DNA of 64,000 nucleotides, from NCBI GenBank assembly GCA_900079695.1, contig LT599022.1, forward strand, positions 2,131,245 through 2,195,244. Reading direction: 5' to 3'. The notes below the pieces were generated by a model. The model was not told where the DNA came from, searched no databases, and saw only the letters and a program-made list of their open reading frames with translations. The stretch's first letter is position 1, and each line of letters opens with the position of its first letter. Made by a program: the position numbers and the translations under genes. This stretch comes from an uncultured Alphaproteobacteria bacterium (GTDB lineage: Bacteria > Pseudomonadota > Alphaproteobacteria > Rhodospirillales > Rhodospirillaceae). Below, piece after piece: positions 1 through 8,945 of this stretch.

Positions 1-147
1 CGCCTCCGGCTTCGCGTCCGGCGACACCGCATCCTCGAAGTCGAGGATCAGGCCGTCGGCGGGCAGGCTCTTCGCCTTTTCGAGGGCGCGGGCGTTGGAC
101 CCCGGCATGTAGAGCACGCTGCGGCGCGGGCGAACGGTGACGGCCAT
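1..147 (-). CDS. CitE-like / HpcH-HpaI family lyase, N-terminal part only
   Basis: Only the first 49 residues are inside the window; the rest lies to the left. The visible start (MAVTVRPRRSVLYMPGSN, then a DGLILDFEDAV stretch) matches the N-terminus of the CitE/malyl-CoA lyase branch of the HpcH/HpaI aldolase superfamily, where the Asp/Glu of this segment help bind the divalent metal and acyl-CoA substrate. An AGGAGA ribosome binding site sits about 7 bases before the ATG. It is divergent from pdxY. The family includes malyl-CoA lyase, citramalyl-CoA lyase and citrate lyase beta subunit; the fragment cannot separate these. Confidence 0.8.
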   Translation of the reverse strand, partial: MAVTVRPRRSVLYMPGSNARALEKAKSLPADGLILDFEDAVSPDAKPEA

Positions 148-273
148 GGGGAATTCTCCTGATTTTCGCGGGTCTGCGTCTTGGAAATGTCGTGTCCCGC
201 CCACTTTAATCCAACCGCGGAAGGTGGCAAGATCGGCCCTTCGCCAAGGCTTTCCCCGGTCCGGACACACCCG

Positions 274-1131
274 ATGAGCATCCTTTCGATCCAGTCCCAC
301 GTCGCGTTCGGCCATGTCGGCAACGCCGCCGCGGTGTTTCCGCTGCAGCTCATGGGCCACGAGGTCTGGCCGATCCACACCGTGCAATTCTCCAACCACA
401 CCGGCTACGGCGCCTGGACCGGGCAGGTGTTCGACGCCGCGATCATCGGCGAACTGCTGCGCGGCATCTCCGAACGCGGCGCGCTGCCCGGCTGCCGCGC
501 CGTGCTCTCGGGCTACATGGGCTCGGCGGCGACGATCCGCCAAGTCGCCCAGGCGGTCGCCACCGTGCGCGCCGCCAGCCCCGGCGCGCTCTACTGCTGC
601 GACCCGGTGATGGGCGACGTCGGCCGCGGCGTGTTCGTCCAGCCCGGCATCCCCGAACTGATGATCGAAACCGCGGTGCCGCTCGCCGACATCGTCACCC
701 CCAACCAGTTCGAACTGGAAATGATCACCGGCCGCAAGATCGCTTCCCTCGGCGAAGGGATCGCCGCCGCCCGCGCGGTGATCGCGATGGGGCCGAAGGT
801 GGTGGTCGTCACCAGCCTCGTCACCCCCGACGCGCCCGCGGAAGACATCCGCGTTCTCGCCGTCACGCCCGAAGCGGCGTGGACCGTGACCACGCCGCTG
901 CTCGCCTTCCCCACCCCGCTCAACGGCGCGGGCGACGCGCTCGCCGCCCTGTTCCTCGGCCACACCCTCAAGGGGCTCGCCGTCCCCGACGCGCTCTCGG
1001 CCACCGTTTCCGGCCTGTTCCAGCTCTTCGCCGACACCCAGGCCGCCCAAACCCGCGAACTCCAGCTCGTCGCCACCGGCGCCAAGCTCCTCGCCCCCGC
1101 CCGCACCTTCCCCGCCGTAACGGTAGGATAA
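274..1131 (+). CDS. pdxY: pyridoxal kinase PdxY
   Basis: Predicted to phosphorylate pyridoxal to pyridoxal 5'-phosphate in the salvage route, in the cytosol. The 285-residue product is the usual PdxY length (about 287). It opens with MSILSIQSHVAFGHVGNAAA, the PdxY/PdxK substrate-side signature, contains CDPVMGD near residue 110, and ends with the ribokinase-fold anion hole and catalytic base NGAGD (Asp221). An upstream in-frame ATG at 181 would add 31 residues unlike the family, so 274 was chosen. It stands alone and is divergent from the CitE-like gene. Confidence 0.93.
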   Translation: MSILSIQSHVAFGHVGNAAAVFPLQLMGHEVWPIHTVQFSNHTGYGAWTGQVFDAAIIGELLRGISERGALPGCRAVLSGYMGSAATIRQVAQAVATVRAASPGALYCCDPVMGDVGRGVFVQPGIPELMIETAVPLADIVTPNQFELEMITGRKIASLGEGIAAARAVIAMGPKVVVVTSLVTPDAPAEDIRVLAVTPEAAWTVTTPLLAFPTPLNGAGDALAALFLGHTLKGLAVPDALSATVSGLFQLFADTQAAQTRELQLVATGAKLLAPARTFPAVTVG

Positions 1132-1167
1132 GTCGGGACCGGGGCTCCGCCCTGAACCGGCCTGCCT

Positions 1168-1599
1168 CTACCGCACCAGCGCGTCGAGGGCGTCGAGGAA
1201 GCGGGAGCGATCGCGGGAGGAGAAGCCGCGCGGGCCGGACGTGACTTCGCCGGTGGCACGGAGATCTGTCATGAGGTCGCGCATCGCGAGGGCGAGCCCG
1301 ACCGAGCCGCCGTCGAACACCTTGCCGGTGGGCGAGATCGCCCGGGCTCCGGCCTCGACGCAGCGCGCGGCGAGCGGCACGTCGTTGGTGACGCAGACAT
1401 CGCCGGGGGCGATCGCGGCGGCGATCCATTTGTCGGCGGCGTCGGGACCCGCCTCGACCAGCACCGAGCGGACGAACGGCAAGGTGGTGCGGAAGCCGCG
1501 GTTGGAGACGAGCACGACCGACAGGCCGCGGCGCTCCGCGACCTTGATCGCCTCGTCCTTGACCGGACAGGCGTCGGCGTCGACGTAGAGAGTTGTCAT
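1168..1599 (-). CDS. YaiI/YqxD family (DUF188, UPF0178) protein
   Basis: A 143-residue protein starting MTTLYVDADACPVKDE, the hallmark N-terminus of the YaiI/YqxD family. The conserved acidic residues (VDAD, VTNDVPLA) recall the PIN-like nuclease fold this family has been linked to, but no activity has been assigned here. The RGF-SRDRSRF segment near the C-terminus is also typical. Its ATG overlaps the stop of the upstream FUSC-like gene in an ATGA arrangement, so the two are probably translationally coupled. Confidence 0.88.
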   Translation of the reverse strand: MTTLYVDADACPVKDEAIKVAERRGLSVVLVSNRGFRTTLPFVRSVLVEAGPDAADKWIAAAIAPGDVCVTNDVPLAARCVEAGARAISPTGKVFDGGSVGLALAMRDLMTDLRATGEVTSGPRGFSSRDRSRFLDALDALVR

Positions 1600-2114
1600 C
1601 CGCCGAACCTGCCATATCTCGCGACCCGCATCCACCCCCACGAGACGATCACCGCGGAGGCCGCGCCGAGGCACGCCTCGAAGAACCGCAGACCGGCGGT
1701 GACGAGCGGATGCGCGCCGGGGTTCATCTGCCCCTGAAGGAGGATGACGGTGACGGTGATCGCGGCGAGCCGGCCGCCGTCGTTCTGATTGAGGAGATGC
1801 GCGCCCGCCACCGCAAGGGCGATGCAGACGCCGAGGGCAAGCGGGGAGAACGGCCAGAGCATGAGATAGCCGCCCGCGATCACCGCGCCGAGGATGGTAC
1901 CCCAGAACCGCAGGCGCGCGGCGGAACCGGTGGCGGAGATGTCGTTCTGCAGCACCACGATCGCCGAGATCGACGCCCACAACGCGCCGAACACCGCCGA
2001 CGCGGGATGGAGGATGCCGGTGGATTCCAGTGCGGCGAGGAAGGCGATCAGCACCGCCAGCGCGACCTGACAGCCGCGGGCGAGCGAAGAGACGAAACGA
2101 TCGGGGAGGGTCAT
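1596..2114 (-). CDS. FUSC/aromatic acid exporter-like membrane protein
   Basis: A 172-residue hydrophobic protein with about five to six membrane segments, beginning with VALAVLIAFLAALESTG. It resembles the short FUSC/DUF939 membrane domain found in YccS and aromatic-acid efflux proteins, without the cytosolic half. Start MTLPDRFVSS (2114) is preferred over an ATG 36 bases upstream because it fits family N-termini. It ends in a 4-base overlap with the YaiI gene. Substrate is unknown. Confidence 0.7.
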   Translation of the reverse strand: MTLPDRFVSSLARGCQVALAVLIAFLAALESTGILHPASAVFGALWASISAIVVLQNDISATGSAARLRFWGTILGAVIAGGYLMLWPFSPLALGVCIALAVAGAHLLNQNDGGRLAAITVTVILLQGQMNPGAHPLVTAGLRFFEACLGAASAVIVSWGWMRVARYGRFGG

Positions 2115-2186
2115 CGAGGATTCCGCTGAAATGACGAACGGCGCGACCACTGCCGCGCCGTCGTCATCATCGGCGGAGGGCCGCGC

Positions 2187-3212
2187 TCACTTCTTCAAGT
2201 GGTCGCGGATCAGCACTTCGGCAATCTGCACGGTGTTGAGGGCCGCGCCCTTGCGCAGATTGTCGGAGACGCACCAGAACGACAGGCCGTTCGGCACGGT
2301 CTTGTCGGCACGGATGCGCGAGACGTAGGTGGCGTCCTCGCCCGCGGCCTCGACCGGGGTGACGTAGCCCTCGTTCTCGCGCATGTCGACGACGATCACG
2401 CCCGCCGCCTTCTTCAGCACCTCGCGCGCGGCGACGTCGGTGATCGGCTTCTCGGTCTCGATGTTGACGTACTCGGCATGGCCGATGAAGCACGGCACGC
2501 GGCAGCAGTTCGCGTGGACCTTGATGTCCGGATCGAGGATCTTCGCGGTCTCGACCACCATCTTCCACTCTTCCTTGGTCTCGCCGTCGTCGAGGAAGAC
2601 GTCGATGTGCGGAATCACGTTGAAAGCGATCTGCTTGGTGAACTTCTTCTGCGTCTTGGTGAACGGCTCGTTCATGTAGATGCCGCGGGTCTGGTTGAAC
2701 AGCTCGTCCATGGCATCCTTGCCGCCGCCCGACACCGACTGATAGGTGGAGACGACGACGCGCTTGATCTTGAAGGCGTCGTGCAGGGGCTTCAGCGCCA
2801 CCACCATCTGCGTGGTCGAGCAGTTGGGGTTGGAGATGATGCCGCGCTTCTTGTAGCCCGCGATCGCCTGCGGATTCACTTCCGGCACCACCAGTGGCAC
2901 GTCCGGCTCCATGCGGAAGTAGGAGCTGTTGTCGATCACCACGCAGCCCTGCGCGGCGGCGCGCGGCGCGAACATCTTCGACACCGACGCGCCCGGCGAG
3001 GCGAGGGCGATGTCGACGCCGGTGAAATCGAAAGTCTCCAGGTCTTTGACCTTCAGCACGGTGTCTTCGCCGAAGGAGATCTCGGTCCCCGCCGAGCGTT
3101 TCGACGCCACGGCAAAAACCTCGTCCACCGGAAAGTTCCGTTCCGCGAGAATGCTCAGCATCTCGCGGCCGACGTTACCCGTCGCGCCGACGACTGCAAC
3201 CTTGTAGCCCAT
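2187..3212 (-). CDS. asd: aspartate-semialdehyde dehydrogenase
   Basis: Converts aspartyl-4-phosphate to aspartate semialdehyde with NADPH, feeding lysine, threonine, methionine and diaminopimelate synthesis. The 341-residue protein has the Rossmann motif GATGNVGREM at residues 9-18, the catalytic cysteine Cys131 in SNPNCSTTQ, the QSVSGGGKDAMDE loop, and the HANCCRVP substrate segment. It lies 119 bases downstream of leuB on the same strand, a gap large enough for its own promoter. The dapF gene for the same lysine/peptidoglycan branch lies about 10 kb away. Confidence 0.97.
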   Translation of the reverse strand: MGYKVAVVGATGNVGREMLSILAERNFPVDEVFAVASKRSAGTEISFGEDTVLKVKDLETFDFTGVDIALASPGASVSKMFAPRAAAQGCVVIDNSSYFRMEPDVPLVVPEVNPQAIAGYKKRGIISNPNCSTTQMVVALKPLHDAFKIKRVVVSTYQSVSGGGKDAMDELFNQTRGIYMNEPFTKTQKKFTKQIAFNVIPHIDVFLDDGETKEEWKMVVETAKILDPDIKVHANCCRVPCFIGHAEYVNIETEKPITDVAAREVLKKAAGVIVVDMRENEGYVTPVEAAGEDATYVSRIRADKTVPNGLSFWCVSDNLRKGAALNTVQIAEVLIRDHLKK

Positions 3213-3331
3213 TTCGATTCCCGTTCGTTGCGGCTCCGGGAAGGCCACCACGGCCCTCCCTGTCATGGTCTGGTAGCGTATAGGAACCGCCGGGCCGCGC
3301 AAGCGAAACCGGCGATTCCCGAGGCGGTTCT

Positions 3332-4432
3332 TCAGCCCGCGGCGAGGTGGCGGAGCACCGCGTCGCCCATGCCCCGGGTGCCGACCCGGGTGGCGCCCGC
3401 CTGCATGATGTCGCCGGTGCGGACGCCCTCGGCGAGGGTCGCCTTGACCGCGGCCTCCAGGCGGTCGGCGGCGGCGTCGAGATCGAACGAATAGCGCAGC
3501 ATCATCGCCAGCGAGAGGATCATCGCCAGCGGATTGGCGAGGTCCTGCCCGGCGATGTCGGGGGCCGAGCCGTGCACCGGTTCGTAGAGGGCGTGGCGCT
3601 TGCCCGAAGCGTCGGCCGCGCCGAGGCTGGCGGACGGCAGCATGCCGAGCGAGCCGGTGAGCATCGCCGCGCAGTCGGAGAGGATGTCGCCGAACATGTT
3701 GGTGGTGACCACCACGTCGAACTGCTTGGGATTGCGGACGAGCTGCATCGACGCGTTGTCGACGTAGAGGTGCGAGAGCGCGACCTCGGGATAGCTCTTG
3801 GCCACCGCTTCCATCTCCTCGCGCCAGAGGATGGTGGATTCCAGCACGTTGGCCTTGTCCACCGAGGTGACGCGCTTGCCGCGCTTCATCGCCAGGTCGA
3901 AGGCGACCTGGCCGATGCGGCGGATTTCCGGCGTGGTGTAGACCAGGGTGTTGTAGCCCTTGCGATCGCCGTTCGGGAGGGTGTCGATGCCGCGCGGCTG
4001 GCCGAAGTAGATGCCGCCGGTGAGCTCGCGCACGATCATGATGTCGAGCCCCGCGACCAGCTCGCGCTTGAGCGACGAGGCGTCGGCCAGTTCCTCGAAC
4101 ACCAGCGCCGGGCGGAGGTTGGCGAACAGCCCCATGTCCTTGCGGATGCGCAGGAGGCCGCGCTCGGGCTTCTTGTCGAAGGGCACGCCGTCCCACTTCG
4201 GACCGCCGACCGCGCCCATCAGCACCGCGTCGCAGGCGAGGCAGTCGGCGACCGTTTCGTCGGTGAGCGGCACGCCGTGTTCGTCGATCGACGCGCCGCC
4301 GATCAGCCCCTCGCGCAGGTCGAAGGACGCGACGCCCGCCCCGTCCATCCATTCGATGATGCGCACCACCTGCGCCATCACCTCCTGACCGATCCCGTCG
4401 CCGGGGAGCAGCATCACCGTCTTCTTCGCCAT
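3332..4432 (-). CDS. leuB: 3-isopropylmalate dehydrogenase
   Basis: Oxidatively decarboxylates 3-isopropylmalate in leucine synthesis using NAD. The protein is 366 residues from [19 protein letters not shown]. Seen motifs: LLPGDGIG at the N-terminus, the [15 protein letters not shown] substrate region, and the NMFGDILSD metal/isopropylmalate site. An ATG nine bases upstream is nearly on top of the AAAGG ribosome binding site, so the 4432 start with about 10 bases of spacing is favoured. A hairpin terminator separates it from leuD. Confidence 0.97.
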   Translation of the reverse strand: MAKKTVMLLPGDGIGQEVMAQVVRIIEWMDGAGVASFDLREGLIGGASIDEHGVPLTDETVADCLACDAVLMGAVGGPKWDGVPFDKKPERGLLRIRKDMGLFANLRPALVFEELADASSLKRELVAGLDIMIVRELTGGIYFGQPRGIDTLPNGDRKGYNTLVYTTPEIRRIGQVAFDLAMKRGKRVTSVDKANVLESTILWREEMEAVAKSYPEVALSHLYVDNASMQLVRNPKQFDVVVTTNMFGDILSDCAAMLTGSLGMLPSASLGAADASGKRHALYEPVHGSAPDIAGQDLANPLAMILSLAMMLRYSFDLDAAADRLEAAVKATLAEGVRTGDIMQAGATRVGTRGMGDAVLRHLAAG

Positions 4433-4525
4433 CGCTCGCATGCCTTTCGTTGCGTCGTTCCGTAATCGGGGGACCGATTATTCCGCTCCCGCCCGGAAAA
4501 GCCAGGAAAAACCGCGCCCGCCGCC

Positions 4526-4557
4526 CACGAAAAAGGCCGGGGGAGCCCCGGCCTTTT
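4526..4557 (-). terminator. intrinsic terminator after leuCD
   Basis: On the minus strand, GGCCGGGG and CCCCGGCC form a perfect 8-bp stem with a 3-base loop, followed by TTTTT. It lies about 22 bases past the leuD stop and before leuB. A-rich bases on the other side could let it work in both directions. Confidence 0.8.
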
Positions 4558-4578
4558 CGCAACCCGCGGCGCGGCGGA

Positions 4579-5184
4579 TCAGACCCAGGGCTGTTCGGCC
4601 TTGCGGGCGGTCTCGTAGGTGTCGATCTTCGGCTTCTTCTCCAGCGTCAGGCCGATGTCGTCGAGCCCGTTCAGGAGGCAGTGACGGCGGAACGCGTCGG
4701 TCGAGAACTTCACCACTTCGCCGTCCGGCATGTGGATTTCCTCGGCCTTGAGATCGACGGTGAAGGTGGCGTTGGCGCCGTTCTCGGCGGCCTTCATCAG
4801 CCTGTCGCAGATCTCCTGCGGCAGCTTGATCGGCAGGATGCCGTTCTTGAAGCAGTTGTTGTAGAAGATGTCGGCGAAGGACGGGGCGATCACGCAGCGG
4901 ATGCCGAAATCGAGGATCGACCACGGCGCGTGCTCGCGCGACGAGCCGCAGCCGAAGTTCGCCCCGGCGACGAGAATCTTCGCGTGGCGATAGGCGGGCT
5001 TGTTGAGCACGAACTCGGGGTTCTCGTTGCCCGCGTCGTCGAAGCGCATCTCGAAAAACAGGCTCTTGCCGAGGCCGGTGCGCTTGATCGTCTTCAGGAA
5101 CTGCTTGGGAATGATCATGTCGGTGTCGACGTTGATCATCGGCAGCGGGGCGGCGACGCCGTTCAGAACTTCGAACTTTTCCAT
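4579..5184 (-). CDS. leuD: 3-isopropylmalate dehydratase small subunit
   Basis: Small (swivel-domain) subunit of isopropylmalate isomerase, which works with LeuC on 2-isopropylmalate. At 201 residues it is the normal bacterial LeuD length. It starts [26 protein letters not shown], and carries the [13 protein letters not shown] motif with the substrate-binding Ser-Arg-Glu-His around residues 78-82. It starts 13 bases after the leuC stop and ends just before a strong terminator. Confidence 0.97.
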   Translation of the reverse strand: MEKFEVLNGVAAPLPMINVDTDMIIPKQFLKTIKRTGLGKSLFFEMRFDDAGNENPEFVLNKPAYRHAKILVAGANFGCGSSREHAPWSILDFGIRCVIAPSFADIFYNNCFKNGILPIKLPQEICDRLMKAAENGANATFTVDLKAEEIHMPDGEVVKFSTDAFRRHCLLNGLDDIGLTLEKKPKIDTYETARKAEQPWV

Positions 5185-5197
5185 GGTGTCTTCCCCC

Positions 5198-6607
5198 TTA
5201 CGCCTGGAACTTGCGCACGTCGGTGAGATAGCCGGTGATCGCCGAGGCGGCGGCGATCTCGGGGCTGACGAGATGGGTGCGGCCGCCGCGGCCCTGGCGT
5301 CCCTCGAAGTTGCGGTTCGAGGTGGAGGCGCAGCGTTCGCCCGGCTCCAGCTTGTCGGCGTTCATCGCGAGGCACATCGAGCAGCCCGGTTCGCGCCACT
5401 CGAAGCCCGCCTCGCGGAACACCGCGTCGAGCCCCTCGGCCTCGGCCTGCTTCTTCACCAGGCCCGAGCCCGGCACCACCATCGCCTTGACCGACGGGGA
5501 GACCTTGCGGCCCTTGGCGACCGCCGCGGCGGCGCGCAGGTCCTCGATCCGGCCGTTGGTGCACGAGCCGATGAAGACGCGGTCGATCTTCACCTCCTCG
5601 ATCTTCTGCCCGGCGGCGAGGCCCATGTAGTCGAGGCTGCGGCGCATCGCCTTGGCCTTGCCCTCGTCGGCGGCGTCGTCCGGGTTCGGCACCGTGCCGG
5701 TGATCGGCACCACGTCCTCGGGGCTGGTGCCCCAGGTGACCTGCGGAACGATTTCGGCGGCGTCGATGACGATCTCGCGGTCGAAGTGGGCGCCCTCGTC
5801 GGTGACGAGCGTCTTCCAGTAGGCCACCGCCTTGTCCCAGTCCGCGCCCTGCGGCGCCATCGGCCGCCCCTTGATGTAGGCGAAGGTGGTCTCGTCCGGC
5901 GCGATCAGGCCGGCGCGGGCGCCGCCCTCGATCGACATGTTGCAGATCGTCATCCGCCCTTCCATCGAGAGATTGCGGATCGCCTCGCCCGCGTACTCGA
6001 CGACGTAGCCGGTGCCGCCCGCGGTGCCGATGGTGCCGATGATCTTCAGCACGATGTCCTTGGCGGTCGCGCCCTTGGGCAGCTTGCCCTCGACGCGGAT
6101 GCGCATGTTCTTGGCCGGGGCCTGCACCAGGGTCTGGGTGGCGAGCACGTGCTCGACCTCCGAGGTGCCGATGCCGAAGGCGAGGCTGCCGAACGCACCG
6201 TGGGTGGAGGTGTGGCTGTCGCCGCAGACGATCGTCATGCCCGGCAGGGTGAAGCCCTGCTCCGGCCCGACGATGTGCACGATCCCCTGGCGGTCGTCGC
6301 TCATCCCGAAGACGCGCACGCCGAACGCCTTGCCGTTGGCCTCGAGGGTTTCGACCTGGGTGCGCGACTCGGGATCGGCGATGCCCTTGGAGCGGTCGGT
6401 GGTGGGCACGTTATGATCCGCGACCGCGAGGGTCTGCATCGGCCGGTGAACCTTGCGGCCGGTAAGCGCGAGTCCCTCGAACGCCTGCGGGCTGGTCACC
6501 TCGTGCACGAGATGGCGATCGATATAGATCAGGCAGGTGCCGTCGTCCTGGCGGTCGACCAGATGGCTGGCCCAGATCTTGTCGAACAGGGTACGCGGTG
6601 CGGTCAT
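5198..6607 (-). CDS. leuC: 3-isopropylmalate dehydratase large subunit
   Basis: Aconitase-family large subunit of isopropylmalate isomerase; holds a [4Fe-4S] cluster. The 469-residue length and start ([17 protein letters not shown]) are standard. Cluster ligands are visible in [10 protein letters not shown] and GCSMCLAMN, and [13 protein letters not shown] is the active-site segment. It forms an operon with leuD. The 150-base region before it shows no leader peptide rich in leucine codons, so no classical attenuator is evident. Confidence 0.97.
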   Translation of the reverse strand: MTAPRTLFDKIWASHLVDRQDDGTCLIYIDRHLVHEVTSPQAFEGLALTGRKVHRPMQTLAVADHNVPTTDRSKGIADPESRTQVETLEANGKAFGVRVFGMSDDRQGIVHIVGPEQGFTLPGMTIVCGDSHTSTHGAFGSLAFGIGTSEVEHVLATQTLVQAPAKNMRIRVEGKLPKGATAKDIVLKIIGTIGTAGGTGYVVEYAGEAIRNLSMEGRMTICNMSIEGGARAGLIAPDETTFAYIKGRPMAPQGADWDKAVAYWKTLVTDEGAHFDREIVIDAAEIVPQVTWGTSPEDVVPITGTVPNPDDAADEGKAKAMRRSLDYMGLAAGQKIEEVKIDRVFIGSCTNGRIEDLRAAAAVAKGRKVSPSVKAMVVPGSGLVKKQAEAEGLDAVFREAGFEWREPGCSMCLAMNADKLEPGERCASTSNRNFEGRQGRGGRTHLVSPEIAAASAITGYLTDVRKFQA

Positions 6608-6759
6608 AACGGGAATGCTCCTCGTGGCACATGAGCAATTTTCCGGCAGTTCGCCGGGCGGACCAAGAAATATACGCGCGATCCGCCGAAAGCCAAGGGC
6701 CTTCGGCGGCGCGCGGTCATGTCCGTCTTGCGCCGGGCGGGGAGCCCGACGGATGAGGC

Positions 6760-7161
6760 TTACGCCTCGCCTTCGGCGGCCTTGGCGCGGGCCTTGAGAA
6801 TCGCCGCCTTGTCCTCGGCGATGCGGGCGGCGCGGCCGCGCAGCGCACGGAGGTAGTAGAGCTTCGCGCGGCGGACCTTACCGACGCGGGTCACCTCGAT
6901 CTGCGCGACGTTCGGCGAGTAGAGCGGAAACACGCGCTCGACGCCTTCGCCGAAGGAGATCTTGCGGACGGTGAACGACGAGTTCAGCCCGGCGTTGCGA
7001 CGGGCGATGCACACGCCCTCGTAGACCTGGATGCGCTCGCGGGTGCCTTCGACCACCTTGGTGTGGACGCGCAGGGTGTCGCCCGGCTTGAAGTCCGGGA
7101 CGGGGCGAGCTTCGGTGAGCTTCGCGATCTGTTCGGCTTCGAGCGTTTCGATGATGTTCAT
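6760..7161 (-). CDS. rplS: ribosomal protein L19
   Basis: Large-subunit protein at the 30S-50S interface. The 133-residue protein begins [15 protein letters not shown] and contains the L19 core ([20 protein letters not shown], and the ERVFPLYSP and [12 protein letters not shown] segments). The C-terminus carries a short Ala/Lys-rich tail common in alphaproteobacteria. It follows trmD by three bases in the conserved rpsP-rimM-trmD-rplS order. Confidence 0.98.
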   Translation of the reverse strand: MNIIETLEAEQIAKLTEARPVPDFKPGDTLRVHTKVVEGTRERIQVYEGVCIARRNAGLNSSFTVRKISFGEGVERVFPLYSPNVAQIEVTRVGKVRRAKLYYLRALRGRAARIAEDKAAILKARAKAAEGEA

Positions 7162-7164
7162 GAC

Positions 7165-7938
7165 CTATTCCTCTTTCTTCCGTCCCTGGGACGCCTGGTA
7201 GGCTTCCCAAAGGTCGGGTCGCCTGATTCGTGTGACTTCTTCCGCCTTGCCCCGCCGCCACTTCGCGATTTCCGCGTGGTGGCCGGAGTTCAGCACGTCC
7301 GGCACGGGCCTTCCGGCCCAGATCTGCGGGCGCGTGTACTGGGGATATTCCAGCAACCCGCGCTCGAAACTCTCCTCATCGAGCGAGTCCGGCTGGCCCA
7401 TCACCCCCGGCAGCAGCCGCACCACCGCGTCCAACAGCACGGTGGCGGGCAGTTCGCCGCCGGAGAGGACGAAATCGCCGAGGCTGACCTCCTCGATCTC
7501 GTGGGCTTCCAGCAATCGCTCGTCGACGCCTTCGAACCGGCCGCACAACAGCGTCGCGCCCGGTCCGGCGGCCAGTTCCCGGACCCGTTCCTGGCCCAGT
7601 CGCCGTCCGCGCGGCGTGAAGTAGATCAGCGGTCCGGCGCGTCCGCCCGCCCGTTCGCGCGCCGCGACGATCGCCCGGTCGAGCACGTCCGGGCGCATCA
7701 CCATGCCCGGACCGCCGCCGAAGGGCGTGTCGTCGACGGTGCCGTGGCGGTCGAGGGCGTAGTCGCGCAAGTTGATCGCGTCCAGCTCCCAGATCCGCCG
7801 TTCGAGCGCCCGTCCCGCCAGCGAGAACCCGAGCGCGCCCGGGAACATTCCGGGGAAGATGGTGAGCACGGTGGCGAGCCAGCCCTGCCCCACTTCCCCC
7901 TCCTGCCCTTCCGCTCGCGGAAGGCTCTCCGCCGTCAT
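7165..7938 (-). CDS. trmD: tRNA (guanine37-N1)-methyltransferase
   Basis: SPOUT-class enzyme that makes m1G37 in tRNAs, preventing frameshifting. The protein is 257 residues; the core starts at [15 protein letters not shown], with an N-terminal extension of about 20 residues that may be overcalled. The trefoil-knot and SAM site ([17 protein letters not shown]) and the [11 protein letters not shown] substrate segment are intact. Its first bases overlap the rimM stop by 4, so translation is probably coupled. Confidence 0.97.
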   Translation of the reverse strand: MTAESLPRAEGQEGEVGQGWLATVLTIFPGMFPGALGFSLAGRALERRIWELDAINLRDYALDRHGTVDDTPFGGGPGMVMRPDVLDRAIVAARERAGGRAGPLIYFTPRGRRLGQERVRELAAGPGATLLCGRFEGVDERLLEAHEIEEVSLGDFVLSGGELPATVLLDAVVRLLPGVMGQPDSLDEESFERGLLEYPQYTRPQIWAGRPVPDVLNSGHHAEIAKWRRGKAEEVTRIRRPDLWEAYQASQGRKKEE

Positions 7939-8480
7939 CCTTCGTCTCCCTCCGGCTTCGCGCCGTCGTCGACCAGCCCCGCGGGCAACTCGACGACGAT
8001 CCGTCCGCCGGACACGTCCACCACCGGCACCACCGCCCTGGTGAACGGAACCGTGATCACCTTGCCGTCGCCGCCGCGGATGTCGATCACATCCCCGGCG
8101 CCGTGGTCGAACACCGCGACGACCCGGCCCACCGGCCCGCCGTCCGCGTCCTCCGCCGCCAGCCCGATCAGGTCGGCGTGGTAGAAGGTGTCCTCGTCTT
8201 CCGGCGCGGGCAGCCGCGCGCGATCGACGTAAAGCTCGGTACCCTTGAGCGCCTCGGCGGCGTTGCGGTCGGCAACGCCCTGCACCGCGGCGATCACCAC
8301 GCCCTTGGCCAGCCCCCGGACCTTGAGCGAGAAGGTTCTCGCTCCGGCCTTGTCGGAAACCGGGCCGTAGGCGCCGACGTCCTCGGGCTCGGCGGTGAAC
8401 GCCTTGATCCGAACCTCGCCGCGGATCCCCTGGGGACCGACGATCACGCCGAGGCAGACACGGCTCGCGTCATCCATCAC
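7935..8480 (-). CDS. rimM: 16S rRNA processing protein RimM
   Basis: Assembly factor for the 30S head; binds ribosomal protein S19 through its PRC-barrel domain. The 181-residue product starts [28 protein letters not shown], with the RimM signature GxxGIRGEV. The C-terminal barrel includes the FYHADLIGL segment. It lies 19 bases after rpsP and overlaps trmD by 4 bases. Confidence 0.96.
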   Translation of the reverse strand: MMDDASRVCLGVIVGPQGIRGEVRIKAFTAEPEDVGAYGPVSDKAGARTFSLKVRGLAKGVVIAAVQGVADRNAAEALKGTELYVDRARLPAPEDEDTFYHADLIGLAAEDADGGPVGRVVAVFDHGAGDVIDIRGGDGKVITVPFTRAVVPVVDVSGGRIVVELPAGLVDDGAKPEGDEG

Positions 8481-8499
8481 CGCTTACGCCCCGTCCGGA

Positions 8500-8856
8500 T
8501 CAGCCCTCGGCCGCGGCGGCCTCGGCGGCCTTCGCCTTCTCGGCGGCGCGCTCCTGGGCCTTGCGCTTCGGCGCGGACTTCTTCGGCTGCTCGCCGATCG
8601 CCGGAGCCGGAATCACCCCGGCCTGGCCGAGGAAACGGGCGACGCGGTCCGACGGCTGGGCGCCGACGCCGAGCCAGTACTTCACGCGCTCTTCCTTGAG
8701 GATCAGACGGTTCTCGTGATCCTTCGGCAGCATCGGATCGTAGGAGCCGACGCGCTCGATGAAGCGGCCGTCGCGCGGGGCGCGCGAGTCGGCGACGACG
8801 ATACGATAGAACGGACGCGCCTTGGCGCCGCCGCGAGTGAGACGAATACGAAGCAT
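8500..8856 (-). CDS. rpsP: ribosomal protein S16
   Basis: Small-subunit assembly protein. The S16 core is clear ([25 protein letters not shown] start, then GSYDPM). The 118-residue protein has a longer Lys/Ala-rich C-terminal tail than the roughly 80-residue E. coli form, which is common in alphaproteobacteria. It is the first ribosomal gene downstream of ffh (89 bases away). Confidence 0.98.
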   Translation of the reverse strand: MLRIRLTRGGAKARPFYRIVVADSRAPRDGRFIERVGSYDPMLPKDHENRLILKEERVKYWLGVGAQPSDRVARFLGQAGVIPAPAIGEQPKKSAPKRKAQERAAEKAKAAEAAAAEG

Positions 8857-8945
8857 GGTTCGCTTTTACCCTTCGTTCCTGTGTGCAACTTCCCGCCCCG
8901 GCCGAAGCCCGGACGAACCCTTGGGCGGCAGCGCCGCCCGAACCC

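Noticed and set aside
2199-6634. Long plus-strand open frames opposite asd, leuB, leuD and leuC
   Set aside because: They are shadows caused by high GC; the minus-strand genes have complete family motifs.
6608-6759. Possible leucine leader/attenuator before leuC
   Set aside because: No short frame with consecutive Leu codons and no terminator/antiterminator pair was found.
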